From Pachypanchax playfairii (Eukaryota > Chordata > Actinopteri > Cyprinodontiformes > Aplocheilidae): a stretch of DNA of 64,000 nt. Positions 1 to 13,500 of this stretch are shown piece after piece (the first letter of the stretch is position 1; the number at the start of each line of letters is the position of its first letter). The stretch spans positions 3,445,443 through 3,509,442 of the forward strand of contig SSNP01000019.1 in assembly GCA_006937955.1 (NCBI GenBank), read 5' to 3'. The notes under the pieces were generated by a model. It did no database searches. It was not told the DNA's origin and worked only from the letters and a program-made list of their open reading frames with translations. A program made the position numbers and the translations under genes.

Positions 1-1385
1 TGAGGTAGGGTGGGTGGGGGGGATTATTTGTGGAGGGGAACGTGGGGGAGGTTGGGGTCCTACAAGATGCCCTTCTCTCTCACCCGGCAACCGCTCATTC
101 CCTCTGCCACTCCCCCCCCCATCGCCTCACTCACTCTCTCTCTCTCAGTGACTCACTCTGTTATTCGTCTTTTTTTTGTCCCTCACACTCGTTCTGGTCA
201 CCCACTCAGCCACGACTCGCTGTGGATTCACAGGAAGAAAATAAACACGGGACGGGTTTTCATAGAGCTGAAGAGATGAGGGGGGGGGTGTTAAACCAAA
301 GACGGGTCAAAGTTTGAAATTCTTTCACCCCCCCCCCCCTTCCCCCCCTCTCTTTCCCTTCTGCTGCTCCGGCTGCTCTTTGTTACATCATCTGTCCTCC
401 CCCATTATCTTCAGGGACCCCCCCTCCTGTCACCCCAGCAGTGAGTCACTACCTGTATTGTTTCCTCGGTAACAAGAGGATTGATCAGAGCCACTCAGTG
501 TTTCTGTTGTCTGGGCCCGATCAGACTGATCCCGAGGGCTCCTGACTGGAGTCCCGAAGGGACGGGTTGGGGACCGGGGGGGGGGAGGGGGTTAACTCTA
601 GTAAACCGATACTAATCTGGTTAAATGGAGGAACTTTGTTTGTGTATGGGTCACCATTCTTGTTGGTGCTGGTAAGACTGTTGCATCATGGGAGCGTGAG
701 ACGTTCTATCCAATATGAAAATGTTTAAAGTAGAAACTAGTTGAATTTGTGTTGCATCAGTATTTACAATCAGTTTAACAAGCTGCAGGACATTTTCTTC
801 CCATAAAGAAGTACGAGATGTGATATGTAGGGAGACAGAATCTGAACAACAGAAATTCAGCTACAGATTGTCCATGTTTGTCTTTTCTTGTCTCATTTGA
901 TGGGCTAAACGGATGGATTACGTTACACTGAGTGTTTTTTGTTTTGGACATACTAGTTTCCCTGGTAACGTCTCTGGCTTCCATCCAGAGAGGCAGAAGC
1001 TCGATGCGTAACCCAACATTGTTGTCTGATCAAACCATGTGACAGTGATGGAAACGATAAGGAAACGTTAGCTGCTTCACCCTGATTTTTACTTGAGTTG
1101 CAGTGTGGTACACGGTTACCATAGAGACTGTAAATGCAGGCTGGTGGTTGAGCAGCGGGTCCCACAGACCGCTGAGACCAGACTGCAGTCTGGACATGAT
1201 GCCATATGGGAAATGCTGCTCTCCTCCCAGATGTTTGACTGATCTCAGACTTTCAAAGATGATGTTTTGTGAAATCTGTTACGTTTCACATTGATAGAAT
1301 TCTAACTTCATTCATTCTGTTCAGAAATGTCGATTTTCTTCCACCGCTGCTCAACTCCAACTTATCTTCTAATTTTTTTCCTCAG
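1..1385. other. Intronic sequence upstream of the first visible DACT-like exon
   Basis: No exon can be supported here. The stretch holds low-complexity DNA: G-rich and C-rich runs (for example C runs near 113-121 and 328-340) and a CT-rich microsatellite near 120-150. The following exon opens with an acceptor in phase 0 and lacks the N-terminal leucine-zipper region of Dapper proteins, so the missing 5' exons should lie left of the window. A short stretch near 414-441 is bounded by AG and GTGAGT, but I could not tie it to the gene. Confidence 0.5.
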
Positions 1386-4300
1386 GCTTCTTCTCCCACA
1401 AACACTCTGGTGTTGCCCTGTCAGAGCAGCCCGGAGGAATGTGCCAGTAATTCAGGGGATGTGACGCTTCAGTCCTCATCTAGCAAGGGGAGTAACTCAC
1501 GGTGGTCCACCTTGTCCTGGGACGCCTCCTCGGACCTCCTCTCCCCTCCAACTCCAGACCAAAGTGGCACGGTCCCTCTGGATAGTGACTCCAGACCAAG
1601 TTCAGGTACATACACACCTAAACACTCGCTGCTGTGGCTGAACTGGGTGTTGATGTAGATTTTTCCTCATTAAACATTAACCACCATCTTTTTACGGTTA
1701 TTTACCTGAACTTTATGTGACTCGGCCCTGACTTGTTTCTTTTATTTGCTGTTGACCCTGCAGCCTTCTGAGTCCAGGTTTTATCCCGTTCCTGCTCTTT
1801 AGGCCTTTCAAACTCTCTCTTCTTGTTCACGTCTACTTATTCAACAATCCTCTTTAGTATTAAAAGTAAAAAAAATAAACTTTAATAATTCAAAATGAAA
1901 TTTCAGTACCGATACGGTGAATGTTCAGAGAGGTTGAACTTCCAACATGACACTTCTTTGTCAAACAGTTAACGAGGTGCTGTGACACGCTTCTCCTGGA
2001 ATTTTAATAAAGTTTGAGTTTCTGTCAGTGATGTCTCGCCTCTGTTTACCGTCTCTTCTAATGACACGTTTGATATCATCACACATCCTTTAGAGCTACA
2101 AGATACACTCAGTGTAAAGCATATAGTTATTAATGCAGCTGTCGTTCACACAAAAACCTTTTTTCCTTCTTCTTTTAAGGTTTCTACTCAGTGAGTGGGA
2201 GCTCTCTCTCAGACTCCTGTTACTCTGTGTCCAGCGATGCTGCCCACGTGGGGCCGCTGCCCCCACCCAGACCCCCAAAAGTGTGGGAGCAGGTTCCAGA
2301 GTCTGCTGACAACACTGACATCTTGTGGTCAGAGGAGGTAGTGCAGCTGCAGCAGCCTGAATCCGACAACCATGAAGAAGCAGAACACCCAGAAGAACCA
2401 GAACAAGCTTCGAGTGAGACGATCAGTTTATATACTTAAAGTCTGTCTGTGACTTTTATAGATTATTTTGTTAAAGATTCAGACAGCTGGAGTGGGATTA
2501 GGTTTCTTCTACGACTATAAAAGATGAAAGAGAAACAATCAGTCTCTTTGATGAAAAGTCTGATAGAAAAAAAACAACTATTTTTGTTCTTTAGGACTTT
2601 TGATCCAGTTTCCAGGTCATTTAAGTTCTACTTGGGACCTCTATTATGAAAATGTCAATGAATCTAACATCTCTTCCTCTTCCTGTCCCAGGTGATCTGG
2701 ATGCCTCTGGTCTGAGTTTTCTGTCAGATCTTTGCACAGTACTTGGTGACTCGGTGATTTCCTCCATCATGCCACTTCTGAACCCTGATTCCTCCCCCTC
2801 CTCCAACCAATCCAAGCTGCTGCTGGACCCCTGTTACTGCATAGACCTGGTCTCGCGTAGGACCAAAGAGGTGTACTCCTACCCAAGCCCACTACACGCT
2901 GTCGCCCTTCAGAGCCCCCTCTTCACCTACCAGAACCAAGAGCAGTCAACCTCTACAAAGTCTGAGGAAACTGATCAGAGTGAGTTGTTAGACACCAACA
3001 CAGATGCAGCTGCTGCTCCTCGGCCTCAGCAGCCTCCCACCTCGGCCTCTTTAACCCATTTGGAGCACTACATCTCTCGGCTGGCTCGCCAGTACCAGAG
3101 TCGTGTAACCTCCTCCACCTCTGATCTGACTTTGGCTGCCACTCCTGGTCCAGTCCCACAAAGAGGTCTTAGTACCCCTGCCAAAAGTCATGGCTCCACT
3201 CAGTCCCTGTCTGCCTTTGAAAGCCGTAGTACATCCTCCACCCTGCCAGGGAGCAGCATCACGCCCTGTAAGTCACTGTTGGGGAATTCAGCCAGAGTCA
3301 GTCTCAGCACTGCAGGAAAAAAAGGAACCAGGAATTCAATCAACCTGGGTAACCTTCCCTCAGCGACCGGGGAGGATGTGAGCATAAACCTGCATCTCAA
3401 CCTGAACTTGAACCTGACGCCTGGTGTAAATTCTAACCGTGGGCTGCCAGACAATCCCAAAAACGGTAGCTGTGGAGCTTTGAGGAGCGACTTCAGCGCA
3501 GCCTCGACTGCCCCTGCTTCTTCGTTTTCTTCTACAGCTACACCCACTCCAGGACTCAGATCTCGTTCTCGGATCTCAACTTGTCCAAGCAGCCTGAGTC
3601 ACCGCAGCTCCCTGGAAGTCCCGTCAGGCTCGGGGGCGGGTTCTGGCTTCAGATCATCGGCCTTCTGTCGCTCATTGGACTGGAGCGGTGGTGTAGCACC
3701 AGAGACTGGACAGTCAGTGTTTGATTTAAGTCCTGGATCAGCTCCCGTGTCTCAGCGCAGCAGCTTAATCCAAGAGTCCAGCTCTGGTCCTAAACTAAAT
3801 GAAGACTCTCCCATGGTGGGTGAGATCTCCCGCCTCTCCGGTCTGACCAGGGCCGTGGTGGTTGGACTGATGGAGCAGGGCGTGGAGCTGGATATTGATT
3901 GTTTTCAAACAGATTCTGGAGGCGAGGTGAGAAGCCACAGTACAAGTCACCTGACACCTCAGAAGGATCCGTCACATGACTACACCAGACTGACAGATGT
4001 GAATCCTCAGAGACCGATACAGCTGTGTCTCAGTGTCACTCACTCCCCCCAGTCTCAGTCCAGCCTCACCCCTCCTCTCTCCCACTCCAGCAGTCCCGTC
4101 CACCCCTATCAGTCCATTCATATTCCATCTCATTACTCCTCACACAGCCACTACCAGCACATCCCTTCCCCGTCCGAGCTTCCCTCCTCCACAGCTTCCT
4201 CCCCCGCATCACACCCAACACCAAGGGCTCGCTCCCCTCCACGCCCTCTCCAGCCGTCCCCTCTGGGGGCCACACCTCTCTCGGTTTTCAGACGAGACTC

Positions 4301-5231
4301 ACCCTTCCAGTGCTCCCTGCCCCACAACAACACCCGAACCTCCTCTTTGGAGTACGGTGGCATCCAACCAAGAAGTGGATCCCTTCGCCACAGCGGGGGA
4401 GGAAGTGAGGGTGCCAGCAGGTGGAAGAAGATGGAGGGAGAAGGTCTCTACAGAGGGAAGCATGTTTCCCATAAGCTGGTTAGGGCTGCTACTGTTAGCA
4501 GCTACGCCAAACGGGAGAACTATAGTTCTGTTTGGGCTGAAGAGGAGGAGCAGGCGAGATCAGCGGTCCAAACACCCAGGAAGTCCTCCAGCAAGCTCTG
4601 GAGAGGATTTGAAGGACGACTCTGGGGCAAAGAGTGTGAAAACGAGAAGGAGGAGATGGACAGGGCCGAATATGGTTACAGCTGGGGGAGGGGAAACATT
4701 GAAAGCTGGAGGAGGGAGGGTCGAAGGGTGAAGGCGTCATCCAGTAGTGCTGACAAGAGGCCGAAAGTAGACAGCTCCCCCATCTTCTCAAGAGCAAGAG
4801 GTAAAGAAGAAGGAGAGAGACGCAGCTCCAGCCTCAGGCTGGCAAGGAGGGCTCTGTTCAGGAGCGAGTCGCAGGGTTTGCTTGTGCCTCATAACCACAG
4901 GGAAGAGCCGACAAAGAGGGCGCACTGGGTCTCCTCCTTAGACGTGGCGCAAGGTAGCACGGGGGTCAGCAGGGACGAAAGGATCCGGCTGCTGAGGGCG
5001 AAGGAGGAGGACAAACGGCTGTCTTCCACCGCCAGCCTCTTTAACCTCTCTCGTTCTCAGAGCCTCGAGGGCAGCTGCCAGTCTCTCTCGCCTCTGTCCT
5101 CCCCGTCCTTCTCTCCCTCCCCTCCTCTGCGCCGGCCCCTCCAGCGCTCCCGATCATTGAGGGATTTGGGAAGGAAAGTGTTTGGCTCGATGAGGTCTCT
5201 GAGTCTCAAACAGAAGCCATCCAAGAAGTGA
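1386..5231 (+). CDS. dact4: Dapper/DACT family protein, probably Dact4 (3' three exons)
   Basis: Dapper proteins are cytoplasmic scaffolds that bind Dishevelled and modulate Wnt and TGF-beta signalling. Three exons join in phase: 1386-1605, 2180-2413 and 2692-5231, giving 997 visible codons. Family hallmarks are RPSSGFY across the first junction, then a Ser-rich SLSDSCYSVSSD stretch, and, near visible residue 215, a [13 protein letters not shown] block preceded by DLVSRRTKEVY. DACT1 has a nearly identical block ([25 protein letters not shown], from memory). The rest is Ser/Pro-rich and disordered, with a basic Arg/Ser C-terminus ending KQKPSKK. The usual Dapper C-terminal PDZ ligand (MTTV) is absent, and the main exon is split in two, unlike the DACT1-3 structure I recall. 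The N-terminal zipper lies outside the window. The family is clear. The choice of Dact4 rests on divergence and on the neighbours ttc9c and dpf2, because DACT1 and DACT3 lie near TTC9/DPF3 and TTC9B/DPF1 in human. It could instead be a divergent dact3. Confidence 0.7.
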
Positions 5232-7015
5232 GACTTGTACAGAACATGAACGTAGACGCATCACCAACGTGTTAGATTTAAAACACCACTTGTGCTTAGT
5301 ATAAAACTCGGTGTAAAAAGGAAGTGCCATCGTTTTTCAATGTTAAACAGATAGATGGTTTCTCTCACACTGCCTTTAACTCATCTGCCAATTTTGGATT
5401 TATCACCAACACGACCGAAATCTCTCTCTCTCTCAGGCAGATGAAGTCTGTCCAGGGTTCCTACACCATCTGGAAAAGTATGGAATCTATTTTTAGACTT
5501 TTCCATGTCTGGATAAATCAGGAAAAAACAAACAGAGTAAGGTTAAACATTGTGCTTCCAAACTACTTCCCTATAACAATTTTTAAAGAATAAAATGAAT
5601 GAAATAGCTCAGACCCGCAGCGTGCTCATCACAAAGCTTAAAGCTGAAGTTACGGCAGCTATTAAACGGTTTATCATTGTACTGTGTGCAAATCAGTCGA
5701 AACTGAATCCAGCCCTTTTTATTTTTACTCTAAATTATAACATATTTTTACAAAATAAAGTTTGATTTGAAGCATGTGATTATGACGGTGGAAGGATTGT
5801 AATTTTTCCTCGATGAGGTTTTTTTTTCCCCTGCCGCCCACATTTGTATAACATCTGTTTTTATTGGTGTTCGGGACAAGCAGAGAATAAAAACCCAGTG
5901 TCTAGATTATTTCCAGTTTACAGGAAATGTTTATATTTAGACATGTAAAATGGCTTTACGAGAAAAAAAATGGTATTTCAAAATGGAAAAAAAAAGCTAT
6001 TAATAATTAAAAAAATCTAATTCTCTCAACATTTATTCTAGTTATAGTAAAATAATAAGACATAATCACGTTTTATAAGAAAAAATAAGAAACCTGCTCC
6101 CAGTTTTTGGTATCATTTGACAGCAAACGTGCTGGTGTGAGAAAATAAAGCAGATTCAAGTCTGTAAAACTGGAGAGTTTCATAGGGTGAATGTTGTTTC
6201 TGTGATTCTATCAGCTAAAAAACCACCTCAGTGAAAAATGTTGGTTTATTCTACTGAATATTAACTCATTATTGGCTATAAAAAGCTTAATTACATAATA
6301 GTCTAACCCAGTATGAATGTACACCCCCCTCCTCCCCTGCATGCTGCTCTGTGACGTGTTCAGTGAATATAGATATTGTGAGAACGTCATATTCTTTGAT
6401 TCTTGGCAATACTGCCTCTGAAGTACAATCATATTGGCCAGACTGACCAAAACCAAGCAAATACTCTTTAACTTGATATTATGCTCAGGATTTTGAAATA
6501 AATATCGACTTATTAAAAGACTAAAAAGTTGTATGAGATTCATTTGTGGCTTATGATAAATAAAGGAAGCAGATAAATAACCAAACTTGTTCTGTGACTG
6601 AAATATCTGGACTGAATGTCATTCTTACCAGCGGATGTTTGTTTAAAAAGACATTTGAAACCAGGAATTATTTTAAAATATTTTACTTGGGGACAAAAAA
6701 AAGGACAATATTGTTGAGCGGACTGATTCTGGAGGCGCACGAAGAGTCTCTTCAGCCTCCACAAGAACAGATTAGTGGACTTTTGTTCATTTCCACGTTG
6801 CTAGGAAACTAACTCATCTGTCCCTCATTTTTCTATTTTCAGCAGCATCACATTTACTGTCCTGCTGACGGCTTTCCTGTGTTCTGTTTATTATACAAAC
6901 ATTTGTTTCCCCGTGTTCACAAAGGGACGGATTCATATTAGTGATCCGGAGGCGTGAATGTATGTGACGCCGTACAGTCAGTTTGAGGTTTGATTTGGCT
7001 CATGGGGCTGTTCCT
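5232..7015. other. Convergent intergenic region with dact4-like 3' UTR
   Basis: This is the 3' UTR of the Dapper gene and the space facing the ttc9c 3' end. AATAAA motifs on the + strand occur near 5590, 5754 and 5887, any of which could polyadenylate the Dapper transcript. The DNA is AT-rich with A and T homopolymers. No coding exon was recognised. Confidence 0.5.
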
Positions 7016-7880
7016 CTAAACTCCATCACCTGCTTTGTTCTCCTGGTTAACTCCCTCTCTGGTGCCGACCTTCGGGCTGGAGGAAAACATGCCTCGATAC
7101 ATGGCTTTCTCCTTCAGCAGCTCTCGGTTAAGCTTCTCTTCTGCCCTCTGCAGCTGCTTCCTCACGTTGGCATCTTAAGGAAAAATGAAAGGATTTGTTG
7201 TAGCAGCTCACACGAAGCCAAAAGCATCGGATGAAATATGAAGAAAACATTCAAACTCGTCTGTAGGTGATCATTCATACCGTTCGGCTGCTCTCTGCTG
7301 GCCTGAGTGAAGTACTGCTTGGCTTTCTGTGCGTCTCCCATCTCCAGAGTAGCTACTCCGGCCCTGTACAGAGCTTTGATGTTGCTCGGTTGCCGCTGCA
7401 GCACTCGCAGGCTGTAATCCAGTACACGAGCGTAATCAACCTTCTGCTTCTGTAGCAAACAGGCTGAAAGAGAGACACGTGTTTCACACAGTAAAAACAT
7501 GCTTCACTTGACAACCGGACAGTCTGATGTTACAGTGATTATCTACCAGCTAGATTGTTGTAGCAGTCCACTTGTGTGTTTCTCAGTAAAGCATCCTGCT
7601 CAGGTGTGAGAGGAGGTTTCTCAGGTGCGATTCCTTTCAATGATGTCATCATGTCAGCATCGAGGCCCCGAAGTACCAGCAGAGCGCGATGATAGCGGCC
7701 AATGGCCAGGCGAAGGTTTTTCTCTTTGTAGAAAGCATTTCCTTCTGTCTTCATTTGAACTGCTTCCTCAAGCAGAGTCCACACAGGTTTTGGAGGAGCC
7801 CCCTTAAATCCAGCAGGACCTGGTTCTGCAGCCACAGCCCCGAGTTTGTCTAGACCATCCTCTGATCGAGTGGCCTCCAT
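7016..7880 (-). CDS. ttc9c: Tetratricopeptide repeat protein 9C
   Basis: TTC9 family members are small TPR proteins; TTC9C is thought to be a cytosolic adaptor of poorly known role. Three coding exons on the minus strand, 7547-7880, 7281-7463 and 7016-7173, keep phase and give 224 residues. TPR helices are visible from about residue 38 (MKTEGNAFYKEKNLRLAIGRYHRALL). Then come LRGLD and LTPEQ, TQVDCYNNLAACLLQ around the first junction, and a second TPR with ALYRAGVATLEMGDAQKAKQYF. The C-terminal KEKAMYRGMF matches the TTC9C ending rather than TTC9A or TTC9B. The N-terminus is about 35 residues longer than human TTC9C, and about 25 residues follow the usual C-terminus. An acceptor (CTGCAG) lies about 10 bases before the ATG, so at least one 5' non-coding exon exists upstream. 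The gene is head to head with dpf2. Confidence 0.9.
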
Positions 7881-9178
7881 TTCTGCTCGTCTGCAGTTAA
7901 AGAGGAGAGTAACTGTGTAGGTTTTAAATCATCAAAAATAGTCACATATTATGAAAACGTTTGTTGTTATTACTTATTCAAAGAAGGTAAAATAGGCGGA
8001 TCAATTAAAGGCAAAGTCTTTTAACCAAGAAGGACTAAATATGGATGAACATCAAACCACATGGCAACCTAAATAAACCTATGTGGAATTTTTTATATAA
8101 ATAATAAACAAATAAAAGGTATAATCGTGTTTGTTAATCTGTTAATCAAAAGCTCTGCAGTGGTATAATCATTTTAACATCCTGCTGCTACGAGCTTCTT
8201 CTATTACGTTTAAATCGTCTTCAATAAAACAACGTTTATTGAGCTTAACAGATGTTCTGCTGTTAACGTTGTTGTTTTCTTAAGCTAACTGTGATTGTAA
8301 ATTAAATTAACCTCCTCATTCACAAGTTTAGTGTCGGGACATTTTCATTACTTTTCCAATAACATATTAAGCATCGTCTCACCTTCAGCCGATAAATCAA
8401 AACATCAAAGGACACAGTTTTGTTGTACAGGTGTGTTTCATGTTTCTGGTGTACGCCAGTTGCCTGGTTTGGTTTCCTTCTTCTTCGTCTTCTGTGGTCA
8501 GAATAAGACAGTACTGCCCCCTAGCGTTTCTAAATGCGACCTCCGTGGGTCCAGTCCTTTACAGTCAGCCGGCGATGAACCGGGTAGAACTGATAAACGC
8601 GGGAGGGAAGAGTTTCCCGCTTGAATGAAGGGAAAATCAGGAACAACCCGTCAGAGTAATTCAGTTGGCAACATACATTTTTAATAAATAAATCGGTAAT
8701 ATTGTGTGGCAGGTGGAGCCGCTGAATCTTAGCGATAGTTCGTTTAAAATTAAATGTAAGCTCCGCCCTCCCGGATAGCCGCTTTGTCAGCCGAGCAGTA
8801 AATGGTGTGGAGCTGTGTGAGTACACCACTCTCATGTTTTTGTTTGTTAAACAAGCCGTTTTACCATTTTTATCAGTCAGACTCTCCAAATCGGAATCAG
8901 ATGTCTAGAACGTAGCTCTTCTTACGCAAAACGATTTTTTCAGACAACAAGATTCGTCACGAACAATCAACATGCCATTGTGCCCTAGACAAATGACGCA
9001 TAACTTTTCCCATTCGTTGCTTTCAGCTCCAGGTATCTCACTGTAGACACCTGAAATAATAAACCGTTTGTATCTCCAAGAAGGAACAAAGACAGTTCAC
9101 TCAAACATATCGGCAGCAACGGTCGTTGCCGTGTGTGCGCATGCGCAGTGGCACTCCATACAACCGCAGTAAGCAAAC
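7881..9178. promoter_or_regulatory. Shared upstream region of ttc9c and dpf2
   Basis: This 1.3 kb lies between the start codons of the divergent genes ttc9c and dpf2. CG dinucleotides and GC content rise at 8530-8600, 8740-8800 and 9110-9180, which suggests two promoter zones. The part near 9130-9150 carries a GCGCATGCGC palindrome, the core of an NRF1-type site, just before the dpf2 ATG. A non-coding first exon of ttc9c should also lie here, but I cannot place its ends. Confidence 0.5.
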
Positions 9179-10498
9179 ATGGCAGCGGCTGTCGACAGTG
9201 TTGTGAAAGTGTAAGTTTACCTTTATTCATTGAAAGAATGAAACAACCAGGTAGCTAGAGATGCTCTTTCATTTAATTTTTATCACCTTATTGCGTTTAT
9301 TTATCACAGTATCACAAACAATTTTTTTATGAATACGATAATTGCCTCAAAAGAATTACGTTATCTTTGTGCTACGATTAGCTTGTTAGCTGTGGGCTCT
9401 TTGAAATCAGCCCTGATTTTAAACCCACTATCTGTGTTAAACTCTGTGGTTTGTGGGTGTGTTTGTGCCGTTGTTACACACAATAACATTAAACTGATTT
9501 GTTCAGCCGCTTGAAGGTGCAAAAGCGAGTTAAATCTTTAGTAAACAGACAAGTTGGCGGGCGTTTGGCTGCTAACAATCAACCTTTTGTTCTGACAGCC
9601 CTCCGTCGTTACTGTTAATATGCAGCGTTATGAATGTCTTGTAAATAAACAATGGGACGAAAATAAAGCCAGAGTCAAGATGTTTTATGAGACGGAAAAT
9701 GTTTTGGGTTAAGACTGTATTTGTGATGTAAACAGTTTGATGTAATAGTACTGTTGGTAGCAATATGTGACGAAATTTATTTTACATCAAATTGTGACGC
9801 AGCAGCCGAGAAGATATTTCTTATTTACCGTCTGTATTCAGTATTTAAGCAAAAAAGCTCGAGGTTGTGATTTCACAGTTCCTTTGTGATGCTGCTCTGC
9901 TAATTCGAGTTATCACTCAATCAATTATTCCCTCTAATCTCTGAGGTAGTGCAGAGATTTGGCACATCAAAGCATCAGAATATTTCTAATAGATTGTTAT
10001 TGGGAATGCTGGAGGAGAGTGCTTCCTTCCACCCCTCACCAAAGAATCTTTTGGGTTGTTTTCAGGGGTAAATTTCTACCTGGGCCATCTGTTTCTACTC
10101 TGAATTGTGCCGTGGAAACAGATGGAAGGTAAAGAACTGCTCCAAAAATCTACTCTGGTTCCTGGAGAAGGTTCTTGAAATGTAAATGTGTCTGAAATGT
10201 CTGTAGGTAATAGTCAAGTCCCCTTTATAGTCATTTCAACTATATACATGTGTTCAGAGGAATGAAACGGGGATCCACAGGGTGTAATGAAATATATATA
10301 AATGAAACCTACACAAACAGATGTAAACATGAATGAACCAGAAGAAAGTTCAGTAGCACAGAATGTCACAGAACGTTAAGTAGAACAGGAAGTCATCCAT
10401 AAACTGTTGTTTTGCTGATTACAAACGAGAGTCCCTTTAAGTTTTTAATCTGGAAGGATTTGAAAACTCTATCATGGTTTGAGTTAATTAAAGTGACC

Positions 10499-10536
<38 letters not shown>

Positions 10537-13500
10537 NNNNNNNNNNCCCCCCCCCCCCCCCCACCCCCTTCAGGCTTGGGGAGCAGTATTACCGAGATGC
10601 CATGGAGCAGTGTCACAGCTACAATGCTCGCCTCTGTGCTGAGCGCAGCATCCTCATGCCCTTCCTGGACTCTCAGACTGGTGTTGCTCAGTCCAACTGT
10701 TACATCTGGATGGAAAAGAGACACAGAAGTGCAGGTAGGTTGATTAGTACTGATTTCATTAAAGTCGTTAGAGACAGCTAGCTAACATCAGATCTTTTCT
10801 CTGTTTCCCATCAGGCGTAGCTCCTGGGCAGCTGTATTCTTACCCTGCCCGTCGCTGGAGAAAGAAACGACGCTCCCATCCTCCCGAGGACCCCCGCCTG
10901 GCTTTCCCAACTCTCAAAGCAGGTATCGCTTCTGATAAAACAACTTGTGCCATCACAGACACATTTTTGTTGAATTTATTATTTGGAACAGCATTTTTAC
11001 GGTACGTTTTTGTGAACGGAAACTCTTTTTGTTGAATAGCTTAAACTTGTAGTGTTTTTTTCTTAGTTTTGTGTTGTTTTCATGCATCTCCTCTGGTTTT
11101 GTTTGGCTCCTGCAGCAGATATAGAGTTGGGTCTAAAGCGTGACACTTTGGGAGCGGTGGATGGAAGCAGCCTGGAGGCGTTGCTCAAAGGGGAGCCCCT
11201 TGAAAGGAGAAGCGGTGTGTCGGACCTTCGCGGCCCAGAGGAGGATCCAGCTACCGTGGAGCCTCCTGCTACTTCAGCGGTTACTCACACATCCTCAGGG
11301 CGCATCCGTAAGGTTAGACTCAAAGCTGGCATAACACGTCTGCAGTGAGTCAGTGTGGACAGCAGATCTAGAACCTCACAGATGGTCTAGTCTCAGTGTT
11401 TTGTATTTACATTGTTTTAATATCAGACATCTTGTATTGCGAGCTAATCCAGATTCTCACTTCAGAGAGTCCTCGATCACGACGACTATTTGGACGATCT
11501 AGATGATGAAGACTTTGAAGATGAGACCCCCAAAAGACGAGGGAAGCACAAGTCCAAGGTGATTTCTTCAAGTCTGTTTCCTTCAGCGTGCTCCATGATG
11601 GAGGCTTCTGTCAGCATCATCAGGTTGAGCTGTTCTTACTTCTGGTTCTGTGAGAGCATTAATCTTAAATTTGTAAAATGTGTTATTAAGGGCCGGAGTG
11701 ATAAAAACGGCAAGAAGAAATCAGAGGCTGCAGCTGCGGCGCTGGAGGAGAGGGACAAACCATATGCTTGTGACAGTGAGTATAAGCTCCACCACGTGTG
11801 TCATGCATGTCAACGAGACATGTCAGCTTTTGCTTTTTGCTCTCAAAAGACAAAAACAAGCTTTTTGCTGTGCATGACATGACCTGAAAGACCCCACTTG
11901 GAACTTGATTTGCAGCATTGAAATAGAAATGGGAAGCTGGTGCGTTTCCTGGGTTGTTGGTTTCTTCCTTTTTTGCACTTTTGTCTGCAGTCATGTTTTG
12001 TTTGTGCTGTCTAACTTCTTCTTGAGCCCCAGCTCACTGTTGCTCAATGCTATATGAGTTTCCTACTTGCGTGTTGGCTGAAAATTAATGAGGTGAAATT
12101 AAGATTAAAAAAGCTGTTTTGGGAGTGATGAATGTCACGCTTCCAGCTTGGTTCCACATTGGGCCTTTATTTTTTTTAAGGCTACCATCACGATAACACT
12201 TTTGTATGACGGTGTGTGTGTGTGTATCAGTCTGTGGAAAACGCTACAAGAATCGACCTGGCCTGAGCTACCACTATACACACTCTCACCTGGCAGAGGA
12301 GGAGGGCGAGGACCACGAGGAGATCGAGGCACCACCCACTCCTCGCCAGCCTGAGGAGCAGAAGAGTGAGTCACTCTCTAGTGCTGAGAGAGAGACAGAG
12401 AAAGAGGGGAGGGAGGTTTGTTTGCATGCTGTGTAGCATGTGTGTGTTCAAGGGGAGTGTCTCTCTCTCTCTTTTTTACATTTTTTTTTACACTCTTTCT
12501 CTTTACATTTTTTGATTTTTATGATTTGGAGTCCAAACTTTGGATTAAACTGAAGGTTTCTGGTTAAAACATGTTTACATGGGACACCTGGCAGTTTTTC
12601 AGCTCATCAGTCTTTTTTTTTCCCCTCCAGAAACATTTCATCGTATTGGTGTTTTGTTTTTGTACATGCGACTTGTGTGTTCCTTTTTTTCATGGATTCA
12701 TTTGTTCAGATCATAATTCAGTGAGTTTTAGTAACTTCTGACTGAAACATCCTGCTGTTACAGTTAAAATCTTGAAGTTAGACGGGGCCTCCAGTTTGAA
12801 AGAATATTTTCTTGTTGTCTAACCTGTTAAACGTCCTCTAAACACGGACACAGGTGAAACTATTCATAATATCAGTTGTAATATTGAGTCTGGAAAGGAC
12901 AGTCATTAACGTGTTTCTGTTCTATCCTCCTTAGCAACTAAGAAGGGTCCCAATGGACTGGCCCTGCCCAACGATTACTGTGACTTCTGTCTGGGAGATT
13001 CCACCTTAAACCAAAAGACCGGTCAGTCAGAAGAGCTGGTGTCCTGCTCAGACTGTGGACGATCTGGTACGAGCCTGTTGTTCCCCACCTGGGACATTTC
13101 TTTGTTGCATCAACACATAAATATCATATTTTAAAGGTTAGGAAATAAAAACAACAAAGAAAATAGGATTTAAAATACAAAAAACCCTCAAAAGATTATT
13201 TAACAGATTTGGTTGTGGAGTGTGATGGCCGGTTGCTACGACAGCCGAGCTGTGTATGTGGTGGAGGATGTTCAGGTTTATCCTTCAGTCTTTTGTAGGA
13301 TCTTGGTTTAACATAGAAGTAATAAAAATAAATAATCCTTTATAATGTAACAGCTGTCATGTAGCTGTTATTATGTAGTTTGGTGTTCATCCTTACTGCA
13401 GATTGTAACATTGTAAGACATTCTGGCTTTTACTGGATCCTGCTTCCGTTTTACAACAATAGAAACTAAGCAACATGTTCTCTAGAATGTAAAGTATCAG

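Noticed and set aside
4033..4731. 232-codon + strand frame inside the large Dapper exon
   Set aside because: It overlaps the Dapper frame, is rich in Pro and Ser from the base composition, and has no family resemblance.
10412..10724. Poly-Pro and poly-Gly frames across the C tract
   Set aside because: They are products of the homopolymer and the N gap.
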